Below, piece by piece: positions 23,920 to 36,199 of a DNA stretch of 64,000 bases. Origin of the DNA: Rugalucina vietnamica (taxonomy: Eukaryota > Mollusca > Bivalvia > Lucinida > Lucinidae); NCBI GenBank assembly GCA_964017185.1, contig OZ024872.1:61559817-61623816 (forward strand), in the 5' to 3' direction. The first letter of the stretch is position 1; every line of letters begins with the position of its first letter. The notes beneath the pieces are model-generated. The model did not search any database. It saw only the letters and a list, made by a program, of their open reading frames with translations, and was not told where the DNA came from. A program made the position numbers and the translations under genes.

Positions 23920-25318
23920 GGATGAGGAAACCATGGTAAAGAAGGAAAATGTATCACCATAATGTATATACATTCATACAAGAAAGTGGACCCCTATGTG
24001 TCATACTTTGGAATGAAAAATTGGAACCGTGTGAATGACTAAACTGACGTCTTTGGCTCCCGAGAAAAAGTAGCATGCCTGTGTGGTCGACCATTTAGAA
24101 GAACTGACATTTTTATTCTAAGAAAAGTAACAAAGATGTGTAAATGGTCTACATTGTTGTAAACTGGATACCATTCAGTCTGGTCTGTTCGTTTACAAGT
24201 TATTGATACAGGCCAAATCGGTCTCAATCGGTCGTTCATCGTTTCGAATTGTCGTAGTGCATGTTTAACCCAAAGTGTTCGGTCCTTGCTCGTTAATGCG
24301 CGGTGAAGTCTTTATAAATCTTGATGGCTGTATTTTCTTTGGAGGCGGTGTCAATCAACCAGTTATTGATATCTTAATCCACTTCCACTTAATCAAGTAA
24401 CAGAAATGATTTGTTTATACATTAACTAGCTCAAATCATGAAAAAGTCTAACCCACTGAGTGGTGTAAAGCTTCTGCTTTATAAACAGTGGGTTTATAAC
24501 GTCAAAATGTGAATGAACTGGTTATAAAATGTGGTTTAGAGCTCCAGACAGAGTGGAGCTGGTGGTCACAAATTGTGATTGACGATATCAGGTCGTGATC
24601 GATTTATCATTGACCCAATTTGAACAGATTATCAGCGGCACAGTATAATCACCCATAAAAAGCATTATTCAAATAAACATTATTGGCTCGGGGTATGGGG
24701 CTTCATGCACTTTTCGAGAACTCCTCTATCCACACAAAGCATTCTGTACTCTAACCATAAGGAAACTCGAATGAAAAATTAAAATTTTATGGTGAATCAT
24801 AACTTCCGCGCACGTGCTTTGCTATCTTTGACTGCCGCAGCAAATATTTCAAGTGTTTTAATTCGCTGTCGGAAACGAGGCTCCGTTGGACAGCTTCCGG
24901 CAGAAGTAGTTATGGCGGCGCTCAAATTGAAATCGGTTGTTTACACAGTTTCTGTGAAGTGCTGATGCTTGGAACAATGTTGACATAGATGAGAGGGTAT
25001 TTATTCAGGTTCTAGAATGAATGTTTCCTTATCTCTTTTAATTCTTTCTGGAGATTAATTAGTTCTGTTCATAGCAAAGGCGTGAGCAAGTTGCGTAGAA
25101 ACCAATACATTGTCTTCCGTTGATTTTTTTTCTGACATCCAACTTGAAGTCCGATCGTCAGTTTTAATTTAATCCTGATACAATCATGGTGACCGACTCG
25201 ATGTTTCGCAAAGGCATTAACCCTGAATGGTACGGTACAGAATCTGGGACTAAAATGTTCTGTGCTTGATGCGAGTTACTGTTGATGATTTTGGTGTTGT
25301 GACATTTGGATTGTGTTA
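23920..25318. other. Spacer; possible promoter at 24790-25000
   Basis: Mostly AT-rich and without genes. A CpG-richer patch at about 24800-24960 has an E-box GCACGTGC, an ETS-like GCTTCCGGCAG and then ATGGCGGCG in a good start context, opening a 17-codon frame to TGA. This could be a promoter and first exon on the plus strand, but no downstream exon is identified. Confidence 0.3.
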
Positions 25319-25598
25319 CATTACGAAAACTTGTCCATGCAATGTATTGAGATTTTTACTTACAAGTAAAAAAATGAAATATCCATCAGAAAAAAATTGA
25401 TATTTTTAATATATTTGCTCAAAGCATTGATTGTGGGTACCCTTAGAACCTAAGGAGTACCACGGTTCTAACGAGTACACACAATCAATGTTTTAGAGCA
25501 AAAACACACACAAAATAGGTATACCCCTGCAAACCCCAGTTTTTCTATATGAAAGTGGGGTTCAAGGGGGTATACATCACACGGACATGCTCTCGTGT
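25319..25598 (+). mobile_element. Family D element, copy D2
   Basis: CATTACGAAAACTTGTCCAT at the left, a central palindrome around the AGAACC and GGTTCT motifs flanked by TTGTGGGTAC and GTACACACAAT, then the family block TACCCCTGCAAACCCCAGTT. The right TIR is degraded. The frame at 25549-25758 starts in it. Confidence 0.8.
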
Positions 25599-26215
25599 CG
25601 CTTCTGCCCATCTTAGTAGTTCTGTTGAGTGGCCAGTCCTTTGTCTACTAATCCGAGTAACATTCGAACAGAACTATCAGAACCGTCGAACTCTCTTTAT
25701 TTTGTGTATCTTGATCACTAATCCCTATTTAGGTCCTTTTACGACTGAGATTAGCTAAAGTGTCTCACTATCAGAAAATTGTCAAACAAGTGGATTTGCT
25801 GGAAGCCGTGTAATGGGATCAGTGATAAGACAGTAGCTGCTGGATGATCGGGATATTGATAGCCGTAGTCAATGTAGAATATAACGTGTGAGATTTAATG
25901 GTACCATTTAAAATATTGGCTATCAATTGGGGCAAAGCTCGAACAATCCATTGGTCCTGAAAACTTGGAGCTATAATGTTCGTTTATATCCTCTGGTCAT
26001 GTGTTAGCATGGGCATGGTGATCTAAGCTAAAGACCGTTATTCTGATTCCTGCAAAGTCAATTCTGGCTTTTTTAATTGGGCATAGTAGAAACTCTGAAA
26101 CAGAATCAAAAATCACTTCTGTTTAGCAAAACTGAAATTCAATGCGAATGTTTTAGGGAAATCGTTTTCCGTTGAAAACGCAGTCGCTACCTCGTTCTAA
26201 TGCTTCGTCAGCAAA

Positions 26216-26474
26216 ATATTATGAAAAACTTGCCCATGCAATACAGAGATTGTAAAAAAATTGAAAATTTCAATGGATTTTTTTAAATATATATTTTTTT
26301 ATTTTTGCTCAAAACATAGATTGTGGGTACACGTTAGAACCGTCTCGGCGAGTACATTCTATGTTTTGGAGTAAAAATAAGAAAAACTAGTATGTATATC
26401 CCTGAAAACCCCAGTTTTTCTATATAAAATTGGGGTTTAAAGAGGTATTTACTTCAAGGACATGTTTTCCTGAT
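26216..26474 (+). mobile_element. Family D element, copy D3
   Basis: TATGAAAAACTTGCCCATGC at the left, ACATAGATTGTGGGTACACG with its inverted partner in the middle, and GGACATGTTTTCCTGAT at the right. More diverged than D4. Confidence 0.8.
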
Positions 26475-28010
26475 AAAATGGCACCAGTTTGAAACAAACA
26501 GCAAATACATGTACGGCTCATATACGATCTGCTTACGGTCCTTTCTGTTAGCCACGAGTTTGTAAGCCGATGACCATAGAAACCATGCAAATGGTGTTAT
26601 TGGGACAAAATGATTAAATTCTTTTTAGTCATTGTTTGTAATAAACTGTACTTCTTATTTTGTAATGTTACTTGTTATTTTTGTTCCGAAAAGCAGGCTT
26701 AATTGCTCCGTCACTATCCTCTTGGAGTGTTTGCTTCGTGTATTAAACTTTCAAATACTCGAAAAAATCTACTCAGAAACCATAGAACAAGACTAAAATC
26801 TCCTATTACAAAACTCAAGGAAAATCAGAAACGTAAACAGTCTGTAAATTTTTCAGCATAGTGTAAAGAAAAGCCACTCTAGTATGGCTTGGAGTAGCTG
26901 TTAAGAGCAATTCAGGCCGAGTAACAAACGCCCTGACGAACTCTTACGCGACATTTATAAACAATACTCGAAAGTAACTATACAAAATGGAATGAAAATA
27001 AAAAAATGGCGGCAAAATATGCCGAAGAATTGTTCCATTCAGTTAAATGCGCTGCAAGTTCGAAAACAAATGCACAAAAGCATAAAAAGGAGCGGCAAGT
27101 TTAGACAAAGTAAAAATTATGTAGGTTAGATCTATCGAAATTATTGAGCTGTAAATTGTTGAGAAATTTGAAAATTCCTGTATATGGCAGGGTATTGTTT
27201 GCCTCATAAAAATGTGACCACTCGAAAGACAATATTTAAGAAGATAGCCCGTCGCCAAATAAAAAAGCCATAATTCATAGCGATAAACTGACTAAAATAT
27301 TGCTCCAGAACCATTAAAATCGCTCTTGAAGGTTGTATATATGTCTGTTTTTCGGTTTTAAAAGTGTCATGGAAAATATATAACGAAAGATTGTGTGTTA
27401 TGAGATAAGAATATGACTTAATGTCAGGATGGTTATAAATATGGTCATACAGCAGTGAAAAAAGATAAACAAAAGAACTAGTTACCGAGATACACTATGC
27501 AAATTCAAAAATGAAATCTTGGAAAAATCATGATGTGGTATTAAAATGGGTGGGAAAATTGTCAAAACCAAATGAAAATCATAGAAAAATACTTAATAGT
27601 CCAGGGTAACGTCTTCCCGATTTGTAACATCTTTGCAAACCAAGACTGTCTGCAAAATGCGTTTTCGCTTGCGTGATAGAATGAATACTTTTCAACATTG
27701 ACTTGCGTTGGCGCAAGATCTCGGGTCTTGATATTGCGTCGTTTGTTTGTCGTGTCAATCAATCAATTGATCAATCAATCAATTAGACTTTGAGAGAAAC
27801 TGGTCCTTTTTGCCTATTTTTTAACTTCTATAAATGAGGTTATTTGCTAAGGGAAATTCGTTTGTTAGTTTATATGTGATTCCCAAAAAATCTTTTTGTT
27901 GGTGAAGCTATGTTCAACAATCCCCATTTTGTGGTCAGATAATAAGACCCTCGTTATAGCTATCTAATGAACTGGGAGCACAACGTCCACCATTGTTACC
28001 ATTACAGCTG
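26475..28010. other. No gene seen; TCAA microsatellite
   Basis: AT-rich sequence with short domain-less frames (27043-27258 and 27562-27762, minus). A (TCAA)n tract lies at about 27756-27784. Confidence 0.5.
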
Positions 28011-28239
28011 CTGCTTGAGAAAACCAACAATCTGCATAAGCGAAGCCAAAGGCGCAGATCAGCTTCGCAGTAACTGCGAAGCTGATCAGCGCCTTTGTTT
28101 TCGCTACACGGATAGTACAATCCCTCTACTTCTCAAATCTGAAATTTCAACCTTCTAGCCATGTTCTGTAGGTGAACAGGCCGGTTTGTGTAGGACCTGT
28201 TCAGAGCCCAAATTGTTGGTTTTCTCATGCAAAGGCTCA
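28011..28239 (+). mobile_element. Family A MITE, copy A3 (left end degraded)
   Basis: AAAACCAACAATCTGCATAA leads into the hairpin centred on CGCAGTAACTGCG; the right end is intact (GGCTCA, then TT). The first ~6 bp of the left TIR are lost, so the target duplication cannot be scored. Frames at 27967-28158 and 27935-28120 are this repeat. Confidence 0.85.
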
Positions 28240-28658
28240 TTAAAAAATAATCCCTTCGTACAGGTGTTCGTGTTTGCTAAGCCCTCACACCTGTAGTGTG
28301 AACAAAAAATACTTTAAGCATGTTTTAAAAATGGTATAATTCCTTTAAAAGTAAATCTTGCCACATAATAAAACGAGGTACCAAATAAACGCAGCTAACG
28401 AAATATTAAGCCGTGACACTAAACACCCGTATAAACTTTTTATACGCTTAATTTGTTTAAGTAGATTTGAATTTCACTTACATTCTTGAAGACATTGTGT
28501 TTCTAGTCCTTACCAGGGCTTAATTTCTCACATTAGCTAATGGTCACTTAATATGAAATTAAGATTATGTCAAGATCTCTCAAAAGGTGTTATGTTTATT
28601 ATATTTTTCGTTGATTTCACTTTTATACTCCTCTCTGATTTAAATCAATGACGGGATA

Positions 28659-28937
28659 CATCAGGAAAACATGTCCATGCAATAAATACCCCCTTAAACC
28701 CCACTTTTATATAGTAAAACTGGGGTATGCAGGGGTATACCTATTTTTCTTATTTTTGCTCCAAAACATAGATTGTGGGTACTCGTTAGAACCGCCTCGG
28801 CGAGGCGGTTCTAACGTGTACCCACAATCTATGTTTTGAGCAAAAATAAGAAAAATATCAAATTTTTTCAGCTAAAAATTATCAATTTTTAAAGCTCAAA
28901 AAATCTCTGTTTATTGCATGGGCAAGTTTTCATAATG
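28659..28937 (-). mobile_element. Family D element, copy D4, with 18-bp flanking repeat
   Basis: It is 279 bp, with TIRs CATCAGGAAAACATGTCCAT and (complement of the right end) CATTATGAAAACTTGCCCAT. The centre is the perfect palindrome AACCGCCTCGGCGAGGCGGT inside longer arms. TAAATCAATGACGGGATA lies exactly at both edges (28641-28658 and 28938-28955). This is the best-preserved copy of the family. Confidence 0.9.
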
Positions 28938-29218
28938 TAAATCAATGACGGGATATGCCTGTTGTCCATGTTGACATTTTGATCATATAGAAACAAGACC
29001 TCTTCAGACAAACTTCAACCATTTTAAGATGATACTTTACTAGTGTACAGGTCTTTATTAATGATTCTTGACAAGATCATGCAAACTGCAAACTCAAATG
29101 TTTTATGTTAGTTTCAGTATTCTGCAGCGTTTCTGCATTTAATGACATGCTCGTACAACATTGAAAAAATATTAATGTAAAATTCTTTACCAATTATGTT
29201 TATGATCATTAATTGTAC

Positions 29219-29246
<28 letters not shown>
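29219..29246. repeat. Poly(A) tract, 28 nt
   Basis: A run of 28 A residues abuts, on the minus strand, the B box GGGTTCGAATCCC (29252-29264), so the minus strand reads as a pol III promoter end followed by a T-run. This suggests a truncated tRNA-like unit or SINE. Frames at 29196-29483, 29213-29455 and 29187-29381 are caused by the tract. Confidence 0.9.
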
Positions 29247-29249
<3 letters not shown>

Positions 29250-29782
29250 GGGATTCGAACCCAGGAACCCCTGTACACAGTGTATATCCGAGCGTATGCA
29301 GAACAGACGGTTACGGAACGGACAGACGTTTACAGGAGCACGCGCTTTTTCGCACCAAAAATGTTTTGTACAGTTTTTCATCCAAAACTGTACGCTTCGA
29401 ATGTATTGTTATATCGGCCTTGCATGTCCATCTACTATCTTCCAAAACACCATAATTTCCGGCATGGAAGCCTTGTAGTTTAAGCAGAATTTTGTTGCTT
29501 AGCAACAAAAACATTACGGAGCGGAACAGTCTACAGATTCGTTTATGTTACGGGGCGGAACAGACGTAGCCTACGAAAAAAGCAGACGAATCAGCATACG
29601 GAGCGGTCACAGACGGCCATGAATACTACATGAACAACACTGTGATGTCAAATATAACAATTTGCGGCAACCTTCTGTATTGTAGCACTCGAACGTGACC
29701 TGGATCAGCATCGTACATGTATCAGAATAGCATCGACTATGTTGTGAAAACAAAAAGTTGTTTGGGGGCAAACAGCAGATCA

Positions 29783-29812
29783 AAGAGAGAGAGAGGGGGG
29801 GGGGGGGGGGAG
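29783..29812. repeat. GA microsatellite and G-run
   Basis: (AG)n followed by a run of about 15 G lies directly before the tRNA-like unit. Confidence 0.95.
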
Positions 29813-29814
29813 AG

Positions 29815-29890
29815 GTCCCGATAGCTCAGTGGTAAAAGCGCCCGCTTCGGGGGCGAGATGTCGTGGGTTCGCCCAGGCCGCGCCATATCA
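29815..29890 (+). mobile_element. tRNA-derived SINE head
   Basis: It shows the A box TAGCTCAGTGGTAAAAGCG, a perfect 5-bp anticodon-type stem (CGCCC/GGGCG) and the B box GGGTTCGCCC. Position 33 of the loop is C, not T, and the acceptor stem does not close, so this is a SINE head or tRNA pseudogene. Confidence 0.65.
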
Positions 29891-32210
29891 AATGCGTTAA
29901 AATGGTACCAATGGATTCCTTGGTGCTCAGCATCACGAGGCAATCACGGCTTTTCTTCTCCTTTAAATATAGTATCACTAATAGTGCATATCTAACAATA
30001 AATTCTAAAATAAAAGACTGAAAAAAAAGTCTGAAAAGGTCCGATAATAAGACTCATGTCTGTTTTAACCGGAGGTCTATATGGAAGGCTGGCATTCGTG
30101 CTGAATACGTTAGTAATATAGAGACCCTAGAATTTCGGTCAAAGGAAAAGGTTCCCTGTTTGCATACTCAGTCCTTAAGCAAAGTCATCAAGCGAACACC
30201 CACCTCCGTACACACCGGCGGGAGTACTCTCCAAAGCATCGGTCATATATTTCAAAGTCTTTCCATATATGAATGATGCGTGAGAATCAGCCAAGACGCC
30301 GCAAAAGGGAGCTTGCGGCGGGAGATAAAATCTTTGGCGACCCGCGTGATTTGTAAGCATATATGATTCTGTCATGCATCTTACTTATTTGATTTACTCG
30401 CAGTTTATTACTATTTAGCCATGCTTGTGCATATTAACACGATGAAGCATCGAAATATGAACATGATGAAGCATCGAATGAATCCATGTTGTTATGACGT
30501 ACGCCATAAACATTTATTAAAGTAGGGATTTAGAATTTTAGATGTCATGACAAAAACCTGTCGGGAAATGGCTTCCGCTGCCTGATTACTCATTGAAAAG
30601 CTGTGACAAGAACACAATACCGACTGTCAGCCACTAGCTAGCTGCGATCCACTGTATACTGGCCGATTGAGATGGCATAGTTGTTCATGACACTGCACCT
30701 GGGTTAAAATTGTTTGATTTCTTATTTTATTGTTAGATGATAGAAGTGAAATACTTTTCTGTTTACACAACACTCAATGAAACTGCTAACATATGTATTT
30801 CTCCCTATGAATGTGGTGAAATATTTGCTAAGCAGGATGGTGAGGAACAGATGGACAGACAGACGCTGGGTCTGTAAAAATTCCGCTGTCTATAGTGAAT
30901 CAGAAAGCTCGAGTGAGCTAAAACATGTTTGTATCTTACATTTCTACTATACAGCGTCTGTTTAAGCTCGCCTACGTCTGTTCCGTTTCGTATGGAAATG
31001 CGTCATTTCGTCTGTTCCGCTCCGTAACAAACGACTGTACCGCCCCGTAACCATGAAATTACCATACGCTTCAGAAAAAAAAACAACAAATCTTGGCTAT
31101 TTTTACTGGAAAACATATAAAATATTTAATGTCTGGTGGTTCAGGACATATTTAACTACATACGGACTAAATCCAAAAGGTTGACAATGGCTTATTTTGC
31201 AAGCAATCTCGACACACAGCCAAAAACATTACAAAATATGCCATTTTTCACACGTCTTGGGCAGTTATGGCGAACCCCCTGAAAAATCATTGTGCTCTTG
31301 AGCACATACAACTAGACGGGTATGTATGCAACACATTTGCTCTAGTTTGGTCTCAATATTTGCATTAGTCACTTTAAAAGAACGGAAAAACATTTTTGGC
31401 GCGAAAAAGCGCGTGCTCCTGTAAACGTCTGTCCGTTCCGTAACCGTCTGTTCTGCATACGCTCGGATATACACTGTGTTCAATCACAGCAGACAATCTC
31501 TAATGAATGAACCTGCAGTGGGACATAATTTCAAACAGGGAAGCACAAATTTGGACACAATGCTTCAATGACACAATGCTTCAATAAACCTAAATAATAA
31601 TTTGATTGTATTTCAGTAAAAGTATTAAAAACATTGGATTGCCATAACCATTCAAGTTTTGGACAATTTCTTTTAAGCAGTTCGATTTCAGTGTGGTTAA
31701 TTAGAATGAAATATTATTGATCATTTTGGAGGCAACTTTAAAATAAAATGCACAAAGAGTGCTAATTAGAATGAATATGGTAGTAACAAATATATATTCC
31801 TTGTCAAAAAATTTGGTCACCCAATTGTGTGTCAACCACCCAACAAATCATGAAACCATTTTCCACTTTTTGTCAGTTGACAAAATCAAGTGTGTATAAA
31901 CATCAATTATTGCAGTTTTGGGCTTGATAACTTGTCATCAGAGAAAAAATATACCTTTCCTATAAAACTATAATATTGAAATTCGAGTTCAAATCATACA
32001 AATTTTTGTTTTTGTATTTTTGGAGTCGACATTTGGATTTGCACTCAATGTATTGCTCTTTTAGGGGTGTTTGGATTACCTGGAAGATTCAGATTCATCA
32101 TTAACAGATGGGTTTGACAGTAGAAAACAGTCAAAAAGTGGTAAATGGGAGGCAATCAGTGCAGACCCCACATCTCTCAGAGCAGTATGGTATAGACCTA
32201 CACAATTACA

Positions 32211-32447
32211 TGAGCCTATGCGTGAGAAAACCAACAATTTGGGTTTCCGACCAGGCCCGACACAAACCAGGCTGTACAGTGACAGCATAAAGCTAGAAGC
32301 TTGAAACTTTGGATATAAGTAGAAGAGGAATTGTACTATCCGTGTGGCGAAAACAAACGCTCTGATCAGCTGTGCAGTTACTGCACAGCTGATCTGCGTC
32401 TTTGTTTTCGTATATGCAAATTGTTGGTTTTCTCATGCACAGGCTCA
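32211..32447 (-). mobile_element. Family A MITE, copy A4
   Basis: TGAGCCTATG...AGGCTCA, flanked by CA/CA. The hairpin centre is the variant TGTGCAGTTACTGCACA, changed on both arms relative to most copies. Frames at 32071-32304 and 32076-32288 overlap it. Confidence 0.92.
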
Positions 32448-32965
32448 CATTATTAAAGTTTAACAGTTTATCAAAAATTCTCTATTTGATTATCAATACT
32501 AAGTACATCTTTGTTTCAATGTCCTTTTTAATGATTGTAGTTCTTTTAGAAATGTCCTTTTTAAATTTACCCGAAATGGTTTGGTCCTGCTAAGGTTATG
32601 GGAATATTTTTGACAGCCATATAGATCTTCTCTGGAGGTAGAAGATAATTAGCCGGGGTGAGATACCTGGGGTGAGGGGCTCGATAATTGATATGTGATA
32701 CGGCTTACACACCTGGACAGGTGACCTTAACAAACTAATTATAACAGTTGACAGGTAGGTGGGGTATGGTGGGTAGGAAAATAATATTGCATAATTTTGT
32801 GAGAATGCAATAATTTTATGAACAGCCAGGATTTTTGGTAAAAATCTCACCTGTGACCTAACAATATAATCCTTAAACCACAACAAAAGATAGCAGACAT
32901 AAAATATATTAAGCAGTCTGATCCCTAGGTGTGCAGTGTTTATACAGATGGTTTTATGCATTTAA
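32448..32965. other. No gene seen
   Basis: The 121-codon minus frame 32596-32961 has no recognised domain, no splice context and no repeat relation. Confidence 0.45.
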
Positions 32966-33173
32966 CATTACAAAAACACGCCCATGCAATATACAGAGAA
33001 TTTTTCAGCATTAAAAATTGAAAATTTCATTGGAAAAGTTTTTGATATTTTTTTTTATGTTTGCTCAAAACAGATCCCGGGTAAAAAATAATTATACCCC
33101 TGCATACCCCAGTTTTACTATGGAAAAGTTGGGTTTAAGGGGGTACTCATTGCACAGATTTGTTTCCCTGATG
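32966..33173 (+). mobile_element. Family D element, copy D5
   Basis: CATTACAAAAACACGCCCAT at the left; TACCCCTGCATACCCCAGTT, then TTCCCTGATG at the right. The central palindrome is largely deleted. Confidence 0.8.
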
Positions 33174-33293
33174 GCAACAACTCGGATCAGACTGGTCAAT
33201 CTCTAGCCTACATGTGGCTTTCTGCAGATATCTGCCAAAATCACTGTTTCAAAACATCACAGGAGTCAGCAACTGGGAAGTAATGATGGAGCA

Positions 33294-33609
33294 GCTTATG
33301 AGCCACCTTGAAATCTTGAAATTTCGGATTTAAGTAGAAGAGGAACCGTTCTATCCGAGTAGCGAAAACAAAGGCGCTGATCAGCTTCGCGGTTACCGCG
33401 AAGCTGATCTGCGCCTTTGTTTTCGCCTAAGCAGATTGTTGCTTATGAGCCACCTTGAAATCTTGAAATTTCGGATTTAAGTAGAAGAGGAACCGTTCTA
33501 TCCGAGTAGCGAAAACAAAGGCGCTGATCAGCTTCGCGGTTACCGCGAAGCTGATCTGCGCCTTTGTTTTCGCCTAAGCAGATTGTTGGTTTTCCCATGT
33601 GGCGGCTCA
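33294..33609 (-). mobile_element. Family A MITE, copy A5, internally tandem-duplicated
   Basis: A deletion derivative (TGAGCCACC joined to CTTGAAATC) in which a 147-bp unit, 33294-33440, is repeated without visible change from 33441. Each unit holds one full hairpin (CGCGGTTACCGCG). Outer flanks are TA/TA, and the right end is GGCGGCTCA. The frame at 33443-33712 is this repeat. Confidence 0.93.
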
Positions 33610-33811
33610 TATGACCATCCTTTCTTTCAATACAGTCATAATTATCTTTTTTAACTCTGTAATTTCTGGCCTCAAGCCATCTCATGTGGTTGTGGAGCCT
33701 TATTCGTATCATCCTGCAAATAGATTTTTTTCACAGCACAGTACAGTTCCTATTCTGTAGAAAAATATCATAAAGAATACTAACACTATTAAAGTAACAC
33801 CTGGGCTTAAA

Positions 33812-34047
33812 TGAGCCGCCTCGTGGGAAAACCAACAATGTGGTTTCCGAACAGGTTCGACACAAACCGGTCTGTAGATGCACAGAGTAGGGCTAGAAGC
33901 TTGAAATTTTGGATTTAAGTAGAAGAGGAATTGTACTATCCGAGTAGCGAAAACAAAGGCGCTGATCAGCTTCGCGGTTACCGCGAAGCTGATCTGCGTC
34001 TTTGTTTTCGCCTATGCAGATTGTTGGTTTTCCCATGAGGCAGCTCA
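33812..34047 (-). mobile_element. Family A MITE, copy A6
   Basis: TGAGCCGCCTCGTGGG...AGGCAGCTCA, flanked by AA/AA; hairpin centre CGCGGTTACCGCG. Confidence 0.93.
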
Positions 34048-35537
34048 AATTTAATAGAATATACACCACTCCCAAGTGCAAACATTTCTTACAATTCTTT
34101 AAAAAGTCTTATATTTTAATTTAACTCCATATATAATTAGAAAGTAGAAAAATATGGCGCCTTCTCAATCTATGAAAAATTTATTAACAGTTAAACTTGT
34201 GCCACACATGCAGTTTAAACATCAAAAAACATCATATGAATTACCAATTTCCGTTCAATTGACAGAATGATTACGAGTTGTAATACCAAAATGTAACCCT
34301 ATAATTCTCACTATTTTTTACCAATTTGTCCTCATGCCATAATACCAATCACAGAAGAAAAAATTGAGGTTTTTATCGATTGATGTGGTGTGTAGGCAAG
34401 CCAATATTTACAAATGAAAATAAGGAAAGCATTTTGGTTTTAATTCATAAAGACAGTCTTAAAGCAGATAAAAAGAAGTGTTATTTTTCTTTCTTATTGT
34501 GTTGGTAAAAAAAACAACAACTCTCAACCAGAGGCACATCAGCAACACTTAAATCTGATGCTTTAAAACAAACATACCATATTCTCACTAATAAGACCAC
34601 CACACTGTGCTGTTCCTATTTTTTCCCAAAATTGTCTCCAATATTCTAAGATCTTCTACTGGGCACAAAATAAAACAACACTACATAAAATATTAAGTAA
34701 GAATGCTAGTACTTCGTGTTAAAATACAAGGCTTGCTACCGTACTTATAGTGCATGTAACCAAATAGAAAACAGGAAGAATAAGCTATTATCAAATATGA
34801 GGTATAAAATTTGCTTTTTTTTAGAAATGATTTTACTAGGTCATTAATGGTATCTTTTTTTTTTAACTGACCATTTGTTTTGGAAGTCTTCCATTCATTT
34901 TTTTTTCTCATATGTGTTGTTCATACACTGAACCAAGATGCCAAATAGAATGTCTATTAAATCTATGCCTTCAATAGCAGAATTTCTACATTAATGAGAG
35001 GGTAGAAAATGTTGATTACACCACTTGAGAGCAGTGGCATTAACAGGGGGTACGGCAGAAACGATTCAACCAGAAACTATTTTTTCTAGAGTATGAGCAC
35101 GTCAACTTTTAATGACCACTTCACTGCATAGGGAGACCACTTGGTAGCCCAACTTGACCTTAGGTCAAACATGCCAAATATGGAAGTAGCTAGAGTTTGT
35201 TTAGCACAGAACTTTAATTTCTCCATTTTTTAAATGTTAAATATTTGTTTGCACCAGTTTTATTTTGCAAAGGCAGCCAGAGTATTGTATCACCATTCAA
35301 AGAATAAAGTGAAGGGAAAAGAAATTAGAGGTACAACTTTAAACAGATTCAAGACATGTACATGTATTTGGTTCTATGTAGTTATAATCATGAGTGGTCC
35401 AAGCAAATTTATCCACTATTTAGCCTTGATTTTATCCGCTTCAAGTTTATGTTGCTATTTCATTGCATCTGATGTTTTGAATAACAAAATGAATACGGAT
35501 GTACATGTACAGGGAAATGTGCACATGTATGAATATA
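34048..35537. other. No gene seen
   Basis: AT-rich DNA with several A/T runs. The plus frame 35234-35626 (130 codons) and minus frame 34693-34911 have no recognised domain; the first ends inside repeat K. Confidence 0.45.
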
Positions 35538-35940
35538 GGGATCAAAACAGGTTTTCCATTCATTTACATTCGCTAGGTCGCAAGGGGGTGTTGAAAAACA
35601 AGGGCTACACTCCCCTTGATACTTAGCATTTTTTTTTTATCCCTATTATTGCATAAATTCTACACAAAAGAAATAATGGTGCTCTATATTTTACAGCCTC
35701 ATCACATTTTCATACACATAAAACTTAAGCTTTCATTCTTCAATGCTTGTACCAGGCGGACTGCAGTTTCTAATTATTAGCACATGCTTTGCATGGCTCC
35801 CAGTAACAAGCATAATTAAATGTGGTGTATTAACAGCACGTGCGCACGTGAATTGCCACATTAGTACACAGCTTTTTTTCTTCGTTTATATACGCCTGTT
35901 AATATCATGTGAAAATAGGTACTTATGCAATAATAGTAGA
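35538..35940 (+). repeat. Dispersed repeat K, copy 1
   Basis: About 400 bp aligning with 42752-43150. Shared landmarks are GGATCAAAAC/GGATCAAACC, CATAAATTCT, TTATTAGCA followed by TGCTTTGC, and ATACGCCTGTTAATAT. Non-coding, no termini defined. Confidence 0.7.
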
Positions 35941-35963
35941 TATTGTTTTGTCAGGTTCATAAA

Positions 35964-36199
35964 TGAGCCGCCTCATGGGAAAACCAACAATCTGCATAGG
36001 CGAAAACAAAGGCGCAGATCAGCTTCGCGGTAACCGCGAAGCTGATCAGCGCCTTTGTTTTCGCTACTCGGATAGTACAATTCCTCTTCTACGAAAATCC
36101 GAAATTTCAAGCTTCTAGCTCTTTTCTGTGCTTGTATAGGCCGGTTTGTGTCGGACCTGTTCGGAAACTACATTGTTGGTTTTCCCACGAGGCGGCTCA
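35964..36199 (+). mobile_element. Family A MITE, copy A7 (most consensus-like)
   Basis: TGAGCCGCCTCATGGGAAAA at the left and its near-perfect complement, ending GGCGGCTCA, at the right; flanks AA/AA. The hairpin centre is CGCGGTAACCGCG within a ~60-bp perfect inverted repeat that starts about 35 bp from the left end. Confidence 0.95.

Larger units (their letters stand above)
29275..31479. mobile_element. Element I: 2.2-kb element with 93-nt TIRs
   Basis: The left arm (29275-29367) begins ACACAGTGTATATCCGAGCG. The right arm (31387-31479) is its reverse complement with a single mismatch seen. Further inverted pieces (CTGTTCCGCTCCGTAAC-like) lie at about 29512-29625 and 30965-31055. The interior has no recognised transposase and holds a SINE-like unit. 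Target duplication is unresolved. Confidence 0.8.

Noticed and set aside
29815..29890. A working tRNA gene
   Set aside because: A and B boxes are present, but the acceptor stem does not pair and position 33 is not T; it is better explained as a SINE head.
32596..32961. 121-codon minus-strand gene
   Set aside because: No domain, no splice sites or start context, and composition like the surrounding AT-rich DNA.
35234..35626. 130-codon plus-strand protein
   Set aside because: No domain; its 3' part is dispersed repeat K.
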